Of a stretch of DNA of 43,885 nucleotides, positions 8,654 through 15,772 are shown piece after piece (position 1 is the first letter of the stretch; each line of letters begins with the position of its first letter). Below the pieces are notes generated by a model. It made no database searches, was not told the DNA's origin, and saw nothing but the letters and a program-made list of their open reading frames with translations. Source of the DNA: Synergistaceae bacterium (GTDB taxonomy: Bacteria > Synergistota > Synergistia > Synergistales > Aminobacteriaceae). The position numbers were made by a program, and so were the translations under genes. The DNA lies in assembly GCA_018436785.1 (NCBI GenBank), contig JAHDKR010000011.1:1-43885 (forward strand), in the 5' to 3' direction.

Positions 8654-9169
8654 ATGAAGATAATCGAAGGAATGAAACGACTGAGAGTCATTGAAAAGCG
8701 TATGGAATCCCAGCGGAATGCGGTTACTGAGTATGCCTCGAAACTCTCCACGGAGATGCCTCGTTTCCAGACGAAGGAAGACCAGGCGAAAGAGGTGGCG
8801 TCTCTTATCCAGTCGAACAACGATCTGTGCGCGGAGTACCTCAGGATCAAACGTTCGATCGAGTACACGAATCTGAAAGTGTCCGTTGAACTTCAGGGAA
8901 AGGCGTACAGCATCTCCGACCTGCTTGTGGTCAAGAGAAAACTTGCCGACAGGATGGTGGCCACCTACCGCGCTCTGAACGACACGGTAGCCCGGGACCG
9001 TCTGCGGAATGCTCCGAAATTCGACGGCGAGACTCCGAAGGTGGAGATTCTTTACGACGAACGGACAAAACTGGATAATATCCGGAAGTGGCAGGATTTG
9101 GCCGATATAATCGATTCGAGGCTTGAAGTCATCAATGCCACGACCGATCTGATCGAAATGGAAGAGTAA
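8654..9169 (+). CDS. Small helical protein, DIP1984/septicolysin-like?, 171 aa
   Basis: A soluble, almost all-helical protein. The order of elements (N-terminal coiled coil, the IxxTNLxVxVxLxGxxYxxxDLLxxKxxL segment around residues 75-100, then a C-terminal helix ending LADIIDSRLEVINATTDL) resembles the DIP1984-type family, sometimes labelled septicolysin. The match is from memory of the family layout and tentative. Start ATG 8654 has GGGGAGGG upstream; an earlier in-frame ATG at 8441 has no ribosome site. It is transcribed away from the ankyrin gene and ends at a stem-loop (9174-9197), so it looks monocistronic. Confidence 0.6.
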   Translation: MKIIEGMKRLRVIEKRMESQRNAVTEYASKLSTEMPRFQTKEDQAKEVASLIQSNNDLCAEYLRIKRSIEYTNLKVSVELQGKAYSISDLLVVKRKLADRMVATYRALNDTVARDRLRNAPKFDGETPKVEILYDERTKLDNIRKWQDLADIIDSRLEVINATTDLIEMEE

Positions 9170-9173
9170 AAAG

Positions 9174-9197
9174 GCGCGGAGGCGATTCCCTCCGCGC
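9174..9197 (+). terminator. Stem-loop after the 171-aa gene
   Basis: A perfect 9-bp stem GCGCGGAGG / CCTCCGCGC with a 6-base loop, 4 bases after the stop codon. It lacks a T run on the plus strand; the T run (CTTTTTAC) is on the minus strand. It may work in both directions or only as a 3' stabilising hairpin. Confidence 0.5.
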
Positions 9198-9574
9198 AGC
9201 CTGAAACACCCGGCACCTTGACATGCGAATAAGGACGAAGCGGCGATGTAAAAAGAAAATTGGGAAAGACCCTTGTCGGGGTCAAGACGAACCTTCAGAT
9301 TCGCGAAGCGGCAGGCGACGCATGATACGCTCCTAGCGTATGCGCCTCAAGGCTCACGACTGACGACTCAAGATTAAGACGGCCCCGCGTCGGTAACCAG
9401 GGGATCACGACTCAAGAGTGAAGTCTCAAGAAACCGATGTCACGGCCTTCGCGGGCCGGACGTTTGACGGAAAAATCCGGAACAGGTGCGCCCGTTCTTT
9501 CCCGGGCATTCTCACCCCCGGCTGTCGCCGCTTCTCTTTTTTTCCTCTACCTTTTATGCGAGGAAGGTGATTGC
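9198..9574. repeat. Gene-free stretch with degenerate short repeats
   Basis: No gene is seen here. The stretch holds a 6-bp hairpin ATACGC-TCCTA-GCGTAT (9325-9341) and a set of loosely repeated motifs of the form (G/C)ACGACTCAAG: GACGACTCAAGATT from 9362, CACGACTCAAGAGT from 9406, and partial copies at 9354 and 9421. The repeats resemble a decayed intergenic element. No promoter stands out for the downstream gene. Confidence 0.4.
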
Positions 9575-10459
9575 ATGACAGAAGACATGCGCCCGGCAAC
9601 TTCTCGAGAAACACGGCTTCCGGAAGCAAAGGGGTTTTCAAAGCGCCGGACCCGTTCGATCGACGGAGTATTGGGAGCCGTTGCGGGAGATGTTATCGGC
9701 TCCGTGTACGAGTGGCACGCCATAAAGACGGAAACGTTTCCGCTCTTCAGCCCCTCTTCCCGTTTCACCGACGACAGCATCATGACCGTTGCGACGGCCG
9801 ATGCGCTGCTTACCGACGGAGACTACGCCCGCGCGTATCGTTCCTGGGGCCGCGCGTGGCCCGACGCAGGATACGGCGGCAACTTCTCGCGGTGGCTGAG
9901 AAAAGCGCACGCGTCGCCCTACGGAAGCTTCGGAAACGGCTCCGCGATGCGCGCAAGCCCCGCCGCGTACGCCGCCGATTTTCTTGAAGAGGTGCTGCGC
10001 ATCGCGGAAGCGACTTCCGTCGTGACGCACGACCATCCTCAGGGAATCATCGGAGCGCAGGCGCTTGCCGGCAGCGTCTTTCTCGCCCGCAGGGCCGCAT
10101 CGAACGGGACCGTGGCGTCCTGCAAGGAGGAAATCCGCGCCTTTCTTGAACGCCGCTGCGGATACAGTCTGCGGAGGACCGTCGCCGAGATCCGTCCCGA
10201 CTACACGTTCGACGTCACCTGCCAGGGGAGCGTGCCGGAATCTCTCATCTGTTTTCTCGAGGCGTCGGACTTCGAGAGCGCCGTTCGCAAAGCCGTCTCG
10301 CTGGGCGGGGATGCGGATACGCAGGCATGCATCGCCGGCGCTGTAGCGGGAGCCCTTTGGGGCGTGCCGGAGCATATATGGAAGCGGGTGCGGAGTACGC
10401 TCGACGCATCCATGCTCCGAGTTCTGGACGCTTTCGAGGAGCGCTTCGCGAAGGAATAG
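9575..10459 (+). CDS. ADP-ribosylglycohydrolase family protein, 294 aa
   Basis: A macromolecule ADP-ribose hydrolase of the DraG/ARH fold, which removes ADP-ribose from arginine or related targets using two Mg/Mn ions. Visible metal-binding motifs are FTDDSIM (around residues 64-70) and SLGGDADTQACIAGAVAGALWG near residue 240. A GVLGAVAGDVIGS opening of the fold and a THDHPQGIIGA segment support it. I chose ATG 9575, preceded by GAGGAAGGTGA; longer in-frame starts carry a non-conserved basic extension. No ADP-ribosyltransferase is visible in the window, so the substrate is unknown. A terminator follows at 10488. Confidence 0.87.
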   Translation: MTEDMRPATSRETRLPEAKGFSKRRTRSIDGVLGAVAGDVIGSVYEWHAIKTETFPLFSPSSRFTDDSIMTVATADALLTDGDYARAYRSWGRAWPDAGYGGNFSRWLRKAHASPYGSFGNGSAMRASPAAYAADFLEEVLRIAEATSVVTHDHPQGIIGAQALAGSVFLARRAASNGTVASCKEEIRAFLERRCGYSLRRTVAEIRPDYTFDVTCQGSVPESLICFLEASDFESAVRKAVSLGGDADTQACIAGAVAGALWGVPEHIWKRVRSTLDASMLRVLDAFEERFAKE

Positions 10460-10487
10460 CATGCGACCGTACAGTTGAACACCCCTG

Positions 10488-10514
10488 AAGAGGCCTGAAA
10501 AGGTCTCTTTTTTT
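10488..10514 (+). terminator. Rho-independent terminator
   Basis: A 9-bp stem AAGAGGCCT / AGGTCTCTT with one G-T wobble and a GAAA tetraloop, followed by a run of seven T. It lies 28 bp after the ADP-ribosylglycohydrolase stop. Confidence 0.85.
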
Positions 10515-10606
10515 GTGCGGAAAATCCGGCGCTCCTGTGGAGCATTTCGGAAACGACCACCGCCGGATTCGCCGGGGGAAACCCGTACGAAGGCACGATG
10601 TGAAGT

Positions 10607-10635
10607 TTGACATTTCAACACAGGGCGAATATTCT
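10607..10635 (+). promoter_or_regulatory. Sigma-70 type promoter
   Basis: TTGACA (10607-10612), 17-bp spacer, TATTCT (10630-10635). A consensus -35 and a 4-of-6 -10, 48 bp before the propeller gene's start codon. Confidence 0.7.
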
Positions 10636-10682
10636 TGTGCTGCTGACTGTACACCATACTGTCCCGAGGGAGGTGGATACAC

Positions 10683-12605
10683 ATGTATTTGACGAAGCCG
10701 CGCCGCGCTCGAGTTCGGCTCCTTCTTCTTGTGCTGCTCCTGCCGCTTTTGTTCGTTCCCGCCGCAACGGCCGCTCTTGTTCAGGAGGAATCCGGATGGG
10801 CGCCGATCGTCTCCATCCGGGCCGCTGCGGACGGAACGCTCTACGTCGCCACGGCCGAGCGGGGAGGGGTCTACTCCTCCGCGAACGGGGGAAGGAGCTG
10901 GCGGCACATCGGAAGCGGCATCTCTTCCGACAACTTTTACTCGCTGCGCGTTTCCCCGAAGGGACATATCGTCCTTTCGACCTTCGAGGAGGTGCTGGTC
11001 TCGAAGAACGGAGGCGTGTCGTGGTCGTCCCTGAGGGGAGGCGGCTACGTGAAGGACTTCCTCTTTACGCGATCGGAGACCTTCCTGAGCGTCCACTGGC
11101 GCGGGGGATTCAACTACGCGTCGACGGAAAATCAAGGAGAGTGGGAGCGCAGCAGGGGGAACGTCGATTTTCTGATTACCGGCGTCCTTGAGGCGGAGAA
11201 CAAACGTCTGTGGGGCGCGACCTTCGGCGGCGGAGTCCGCGTCTCGGACGACGGCGGAAAAAACTGGAGCGCATTCGGCGACGGACCGGAGAACCGCTCG
11301 GTCCTCTCGCTGGCGTGGAACGGCTCGACCGGGACGCTCTTCGCCGGAACCTATGAAGGCGGCGTCTTTGCGCGCCAGGGAGAGGAAGCGTGGCGGAGCG
11401 CCTCGGAGGGGCTGCCTCCGGGCTCGATCGTCCAGGCGCTCGCGGTGGCGAAGGACGGGTCGGTGTGGGCGGGGACCCACCGTGACGGCTGCTTCGTCTC
11501 GCGGTACGGGGGGCGAGGCTGGGAGTCCTTTCCCGAGGGCGGCGGCAACGGCGTTTCCGTGACGGCGATCGAGCCTTTCAAGGAGGGCGTGGTGATCGGA
11601 ACCGCATCCGGAGGGCTTTTCTACGCGGAAGCGGCGCTCTCTTCGTGGAGCCCGCTCCTCCCGTTCGAGCCGGTCACGGGGCTCGTGGAACTCGACAAGG
11701 GGCACGTCCTCGCGGTCGCGCGCTCGGGAAGGCTGTTCCGCTCCTCCGACGGAGGACGCACGTGGAGAAACGACGGTGAGATCCCCGTCAGCGAAGGGGG
11801 CTGCGCGGTCCTGCTGCGGACATCCGACGGCGTGCTGCTCGCCGGGGGCGCGGGCGGCGTGTACCGTTCCGATGGGAGGACGTGGACGAGCTACGGCTTC
11901 CCCGCAAAGGCGACCGACCCGAGCGTTATTTCGCCGCAGCACGGCGCGCCGGAGCTCGATCCGGTGATTGCAATGGCCGAGAGCGGAGGCAACGTGTTCG
12001 CGGCGACGTGGCGGAACGGCCTTCTCCGCTCGCGCGACGGCGGACGGAGCTGGGAGCATACCGAGGGGAACGACGGCGTCTATGAAATCACTCCTTCGCA
12101 CTCCGTCACGGCGGAGTACAGGTACGTCTACGCGCTGAGTTCGGACGGCGGCCGCGTCGCCATCGCCACCGACCGGGGGTTCTCCGCCTCCGTCGACGGC
12201 GGGGAGACCTGGAAGAACTCCTACGTGAACTCCGGGCTCTTCTCCGTCCTCTTCGACCGGGAAGGGACGCTCTGGGGAGTGTCCCGAAACGGCGTCTGGC
12301 GCTGCACCCCGGAGGATATGAACGTCGAGGAGTTGGAGATAGAGGGATTCGAGTGGTCGCCGTTCAGCTATTTCACCGACCTCTTCCGCGGAAGCGGCTA
12401 CGCGGTGTTCGGGGTAAAGGACGACTTGCTGCACCGGCTGCTTCCGAAGGACGGCGGGTACGTCATGGAGAGAGCGTCTCTCTCGAACGTCAAGGTGCTC
12501 GCCATGCTTCCCCTTGCGGACGGAGGCATTCTGATGGGGACGTCGAAGGCATTCTATCGCTCGGACGACGGCGGAAGCACGTGGAAGGAGATCGGGCTTC
12601 CATGA
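10683..12605 (+). CDS. Exported Asp-box (BNR) beta-propeller protein, 640 aa
   Basis: An N-terminal signal peptide (basic MYLTKPRRARVR, Leu-rich core, cleavage near AATAA around residue 31) is followed by a long propeller built from Asp-box repeats of the form S-x-D-G-G-x-(T/S)-W. At least seven are clear: SSANGGRSW, SKNGGVSW, SDDGGKNW, SSDGGRTW, SRDGGRSW, SVDGGETW and SDDGGSTW. The family includes sialidases, the VPS10/sortilin propeller and YCF48-like assembly proteins; no sialidase RIP or catalytic pattern is obvious, so a binding or scaffold role is more likely. GGGAGGTGG precedes ATG 10683. The membrane protein gene starts 34 bp downstream in the same operon. Confidence 0.8.
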   Translation: MYLTKPRRARVRLLLLVLLLPLLFVPAATAALVQEESGWAPIVSIRAAADGTLYVATAERGGVYSSANGGRSWRHIGSGISSDNFYSLRVSPKGHIVLSTFEEVLVSKNGGVSWSSLRGGGYVKDFLFTRSETFLSVHWRGGFNYASTENQGEWERSRGNVDFLITGVLEAENKRLWGATFGGGVRVSDDGGKNWSAFGDGPENRSVLSLAWNGSTGTLFAGTYEGGVFARQGEEAWRSASEGLPPGSIVQALAVAKDGSVWAGTHRDGCFVSRYGGRGWESFPEGGGNGVSVTAIEPFKEGVVIGTASGGLFYAEAALSSWSPLLPFEPVTGLVELDKGHVLAVARSGRLFRSSDGGRTWRNDGEIPVSEGGCAVLLRTSDGVLLAGGAGGVYRSDGRTWTSYGFPAKATDPSVISPQHGAPELDPVIAMAESGGNVFAATWRNGLLRSRDGGRSWEHTEGNDGVYEITPSHSVTAEYRYVYALSSDGGRVAIATDRGFSASVDGGETWKNSYVNSGLFSVLFDREGTLWGVSRNGVWRCTPEDMNVEELEIEGFEWSPFSYFTDLFRGSGYAVFGVKDDLLHRLLPKDGGYVMERASLSNVKVLAMLPLADGGILMGTSKAFYRSDDGGSTWKEIGLP

Positions 12606-12639
12606 GCGGCCTGGACTCTTTGAAGAGGAGGCGACTGGT

Positions 12640-13830
12640 ATGAGAGAGCTGTACCGCAGATTCGGCGCGCTTCTGCTGCTTTTTTTGGCCGTGACGTTCT
12701 TCCTCGCCGTCCGCGACGACGTGATCCGTCTCTACGCCGTCGACATGGCCGAGGAGTACCGCTCCGCGTATCTTCCCGTGGAGGGGTGGGGGGCGTCCAT
12801 CGCGATGCGGGGCGTCGTCCGTTCGTCGAAGCGGATTTCCTCCGTCGCCGCGTTCATCGACGCGCATACTGAGGGGCGGCTTGAGGTCGTCGAAGGAAAG
12901 AGCTGGGAGGAGATCTTCGCGGGCGTCCTCGCGCCTCCCGAGACGTCGCCCCTGCCGGACAGGAGGGCGAGCGACACCTGGCGGGCCTCCTACTACTTCC
13001 TCCCGAAGGAGGACCCCTTCCCGGACGTGTTCCGGGAGATGAAGAGCGCGGATCAAGCCTTCCGTTTCCTGAAGCTCTCCGCACCGTCGGGTCCGCGCTT
13101 CATCGGAATGACCGTCCAGGGGCCCGAGGACGCGATGAGCGCGGGCGCGCCGTCGTGGATTCTGTACCCTTTCCGGCGCTTTGCCGCCGTGCCCCTGCTC
13201 CTCGCGCTCTTCGTCTACCTTATTTTCCCGCCGCGAAAGAAAGCGCCCGCGGGCGCGCTGGTGTACCCGAAGTGGTCGTCCTGGATTCTCCCCGACCTGA
13301 TGGGATTGCTCTTCTCCTGCATCTTCTTCGCGTTTCCGTTCTTCCTGGCGCCGGCGATCTTCGGCAGCGGCAACGTGCTGAACATCGCCGACGGCGGGAT
13401 CATCCTCACGCTCGTCTTCTGGCTGATGGCGGCGATTTTCGCCTCCATACTCTACTGGTCGGCGAAGTACGCCTCGTTCTCGCTCGAACTGCTTCCCGGC
13501 GCCATGATGCTCCGGACGCTCGGCAAGGAACAGCGGATTCCGTACATCGCCATCGAATCCGCCGGTATCGCCGACTACCGCCCTCCCAAGTGGCTGCGGA
13601 CGACGCTCTTCATCGCATCCCTGGGAAGCTGGCGCATGCTGGGGCACGCGCTGCTCCTCTCCAGCCGGAGCGACTGGGGGATCGAGCTGCGCATGAAGCA
13701 CGGCGATCCGGTCAAGTTCCTCTGCTCGAACCTGCCGGGCGCGGAGCGGATCGTCGAGGCCCTCCGGCGCGAGGGCGTAAACATCTCGCCGGAACTGGAG
13801 AGCGTGTTCTCCGAACGTGATGATCGATAG
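12640..13830 (+). CDS. Hypothetical membrane protein, 396 aa
   Basis: One N-terminal transmembrane helix (residues 7-25), an extracytoplasmic domain of about 150 residues, then a cluster of about three membrane helices between residues 180 and 285. A C-terminal cytoplasmic domain of about 110 residues has a pleckstrin-like look (ELLPGAMMLRTLGKEQRIPYIAIESAGI...). No named family. GAAGAGGAGGCG precedes ATG 12640. It shares the promoter of the propeller gene 34 bp upstream and ends at a strong terminator, so the two probably act together at the envelope. Confidence 0.65.
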   Translation: MRELYRRFGALLLLFLAVTFFLAVRDDVIRLYAVDMAEEYRSAYLPVEGWGASIAMRGVVRSSKRISSVAAFIDAHTEGRLEVVEGKSWEEIFAGVLAPPETSPLPDRRASDTWRASYYFLPKEDPFPDVFREMKSADQAFRFLKLSAPSGPRFIGMTVQGPEDAMSAGAPSWILYPFRRFAAVPLLLALFVYLIFPPRKKAPAGALVYPKWSSWILPDLMGLLFSCIFFAFPFFLAPAIFGSGNVLNIADGGIILTLVFWLMAAIFASILYWSAKYASFSLELLPGAMMLRTLGKEQRIPYIAIESAGIADYRPPKWLRTTLFIASLGSWRMLGHALLLSSRSDWGIELRMKHGDPVKFLCSNLPGAERIVEALRREGVNISPELESVFSERDDR

Positions 13831-13835
13831 AATGC

Positions 13836-13870
13836 AAAAAACGGGAGAGGCGCAACGCCCTCCCGTTTTT
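13836..13870 (+). terminator. Rho-independent terminator, bidirectional
   Basis: AAAAACGGGAG pairs with CTCCCGTTTTT around an inner GGCG/CGCC hairpin. A-run on one side and T-run on the other, so it can serve the membrane gene on the plus strand and the amidinotransferase-like gene (ending 13971) on the minus strand. Confidence 0.85.
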
Positions 13871-13970
13871 CATGTACTCGTCTTTTAAGGTTCTCGATGG
13901 GGGCGCAATCCGGCGCAGCCTTCACCCTGAAACGGATCTGCCCATCGGCAGGACGCTGTTTCCGTTGCCT

Positions 13971-15107
13971 TCACTTCCCTTGACTTTCGTGCGTTTTCGC
14001 CGTCTTGACCTCTCGCTTCAGAGGCTGGGTCGCGCAGCGCAACGATCCACCCTGGCCGTTGTGGGTTCCGAAAAATACGCGGTGGACTTTGATGCCCCGC
14101 CTTTCGAGCTCGGTCTGGATGAAACGGTTGTCATTGTGCAGGTTATACGACAGAACGTAGTTTTGGGAATCGACCGGAAGCCCGTTGACGGCCAGTCGCT
14201 TGACGTCGTCCAGACTCACTCTGATCAGGTCCCAGTCCTTGATCTCTTCGGGCAAGCCGTCGATGAAGGCCTCTTCGCAGACGATGGCAAGCCCGCTGCG
14301 CGGCACGGAAAGCACGCAATCCAGATGCAGCACGCTTTCGACGAGCCGGATGCGTTTCACCGTATAGCGATCGCCCACAATGTTTTTGAGCCACTTGTAG
14401 CCGGCCTCATTGGATCCCACGCTGGGATTTTCCGTATTGCCGACGAAAACGGTTTTACCCAGCACGATGACGTCGCCGCCCTCAAGAAACGGCGTATCCG
14501 CGCGGGCGGGTTCGAGAAGCTCCGTGTGCGGCATGGAAAACCACTTGTCCGTCGAGTCGGAACACTTTTCGGACAGAATATCCCGGAATCCGGATATATC
14601 CACCTTGCGGATTGCCGTCCGCAAATTGAACTCGATGACGTTGTTGCCGATCACGGCCATGTTGTCGCGGGGAAAATCCTGGCTGAAACCGTTGAGCAGT
14701 ACATCGGCGCCGTAATGCTTTTTGATGAAGCCGACGGTAATCTCCGCCGGACGGTACACTTTGACGCCCAGAGACTCTAAAATTGCGATGAACGCCTGAT
14801 TTTCCTCTTCCAGCATCTGCGTCTCGCTTTTCCCCGTTTCGGGATTGATCATCTCCGTCCAGAGCATCCCCGCCGTCTTCCGGGCGTACTCCGCCTCATC
14901 GTCCGGCAGCACTTTCAACGCGTCGGCAAACCATTTGGCTTCCAGCGACGGCGACATGCCGTACGGCAGGCCGACAATCACCTCTTTCAGATCGCCGTAT
15001 TCGTAATCCACGGAAACGGAAGGTTCCCCCGCGTTTGCAGGCCGGGCGGAAACCCAAAACACGCCGAACGCCAGGAGCGCAGATACAACCATGATCATAT
15101 TTTTCAT
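13971..15107 (-). CDS. Exported amidinotransferase/arginine-deiminase-fold protein
   Basis: A guanidino-group modifying enzyme fold (GME superfamily, which includes glycine amidinotransferase, arginine deiminase and DDAH). Visible motifs are FPRDN near residue 150, ADTPFLEGGDV (around residue 200, with the Asp/Glu that bind the guanidinium), LHLDCVLS with the catalytic His near residue 260, and GGSLRCATQPL with the likely nucleophile Cys358. Unusually for a metabolic enzyme, it begins with a Sec signal peptide (MKNMIMVVSALLAFGVFWVSA, cleavage after ANA at residues 24-26), so it should act outside the cytoplasm. ATG 15107 has GAGGAGAGA upstream. The substrate (arginine, agmatine, peptide Arg) cannot be read from sequence. 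Confidence 0.78.
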   Translation of the reverse strand: MKNMIMVVSALLAFGVFWVSARPANAGEPSVSVDYEYGDLKEVIVGLPYGMSPSLEAKWFADALKVLPDDEAEYARKTAGMLWTEMINPETGKSETQMLEEENQAFIAILESLGVKVYRPAEITVGFIKKHYGADVLLNGFSQDFPRDNMAVIGNNVIEFNLRTAIRKVDISGFRDILSEKCSDSTDKWFSMPHTELLEPARADTPFLEGGDVIVLGKTVFVGNTENPSVGSNEAGYKWLKNIVGDRYTVKRIRLVESVLHLDCVLSVPRSGLAIVCEEAFIDGLPEEIKDWDLIRVSLDDVKRLAVNGLPVDSQNYVLSYNLHNDNRFIQTELERRGIKVHRVFFGTHNGQGGSLRCATQPLKREVKTAKTHESQGK

Positions 15108-15262
15108 ACCATCTCTCCTCGTGAGTGGAAAAAATCTTTCCTTCATTCATATCGGCACGCCTCAACTCCCCGGCGCATACACAGGACACGATGATGTTCC
15201 GGCAGCCGCTTTCTCATGTCCGGCGGCAACAGATACATCGGAGCGCTGCCGCTGCTTTTGAA

Positions 15263-15268
15263 ATTATA
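15263..15268 (-). promoter_or_regulatory. Possible -10 box for the amidinotransferase gene
   Basis: A perfect TATAAT on the minus strand, about 155 bp before the start codon. No convincing -35 is seen 16-18 bp upstream, so this is weak. Confidence 0.3.
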
Positions 15269-15406
15269 CACCGCAATGATCCGCCCGCAGCAGTCTTTAC
15301 AGCGTCATACCCTCTCGGAACGCACTTCCGTCTGTGAATACTCTCAACCAGCGTTTCCTCCGCGACAGGCTCTCAAATATATACTTTAAGAAATCTATAA
15401 AAGGTA

Positions 15407-15435
15407 TTGACTTTCTATGTGTATATTATTATACT
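15407..15435 (+). promoter_or_regulatory. Strong promoter of the umu operon
   Basis: TTGACT (15407-15412), a 17-bp spacer, and TATACT (15430-15435). Two 8-bp inverted arms, TGTGTATA (15418-15425) and TATACACA (15462-15469), flank the -10 and start region about 44 bp apart. They are a candidate operator for an SOS-type or other repressor. This is not a canonical E. coli or Bacillus LexA box. Confidence 0.7.
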
Positions 15436-15496
15436 GACACGCAAAGACTCACTGTAATCATTATACACAAAAACAGTCTGAAGGAGAGTGCATTCT

Positions 15497-15772
15497 ATGG
15501 CCGTTCACATGACGCGAAGCAACGAGATTCAGGGCAGCGCGGCCGGTCGCCTGCTGGAGATGCTGCTTCCCCGGCCGACCTCCACATTTCTTCTGCGGTG
15601 CGCCGACGGGCCCGACTCCATCCTCGTGGTGGACCGCTCGCTCCCCCCTTCGGAGGGGAAGAAGGCCGTCCTCTCCACGGAGAAGGGGCTCAGGCTCGCC
15701 ACATTGGGCTCCGCGTTCGATTCGTCCAAGGTGTGGGGGGTGGTAACGTGGGTCATCCGGGAGCCTTCCTGA
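15497..15772 (+). CDS. Shortened UmuD-like protein without catalytic dyad, 91 aa
   Basis: Its position directly before umuC, and the segments LLPRPTSTFLLR, DSILVVDRSLPP and VWGVVTWVIRE, align with the S24 (UmuD/LexA) C-terminal domain. In UmuD the segment corresponding to residues 37-40 carries GDSM and the Gly-rich turn with the nucleophile Ser; here it is deleted (TFLLRCADGPDSILVVDRS). The second catalytic position, the Lys in UmuD's FTVKKL, is Ala68 here (LRLATL). The N-terminal cleavable arm is also short. It therefore cannot self-cleave and may be a permanent UmuD'-like partner of UmuC. AAGGAGA precedes ATG 15497 by 9 bases; an upstream in-frame GTG (15488) touches that site. It overlaps umuC by 25 bp. 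Confidence 0.72.
   Translation: MAVHMTRSNEIQGSAAGRLLEMLLPRPTSTFLLRCADGPDSILVVDRSLPPSEGKKAVLSTEKGLRLATLGSAFDSSKVWGVVTWVIREPS

Larger units (their letters stand above)
15108..15496. other. Divergent intergenic region, 389 bp
   Basis: No gene is seen. It separates the exported amidinotransferase-fold gene (minus) from the umuD-like/umuC operon (plus). The right half (15370-15480) is strikingly AT-rich and contains the umu promoter and an inverted-repeat pair. Confidence 0.6.

Noticed and set aside
10683..12605. Sialidase
   Set aside because: Asp-boxes alone are not diagnostic; no RIP motif or Arg triad could be placed.
15407..15480. Canonical LexA box before umuC
   Set aside because: Neither the E. 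coli CTG-N10-CAG nor the Bacillus GAAC-N4-GTTC pattern is present; only the TGTGTATA pair was found.
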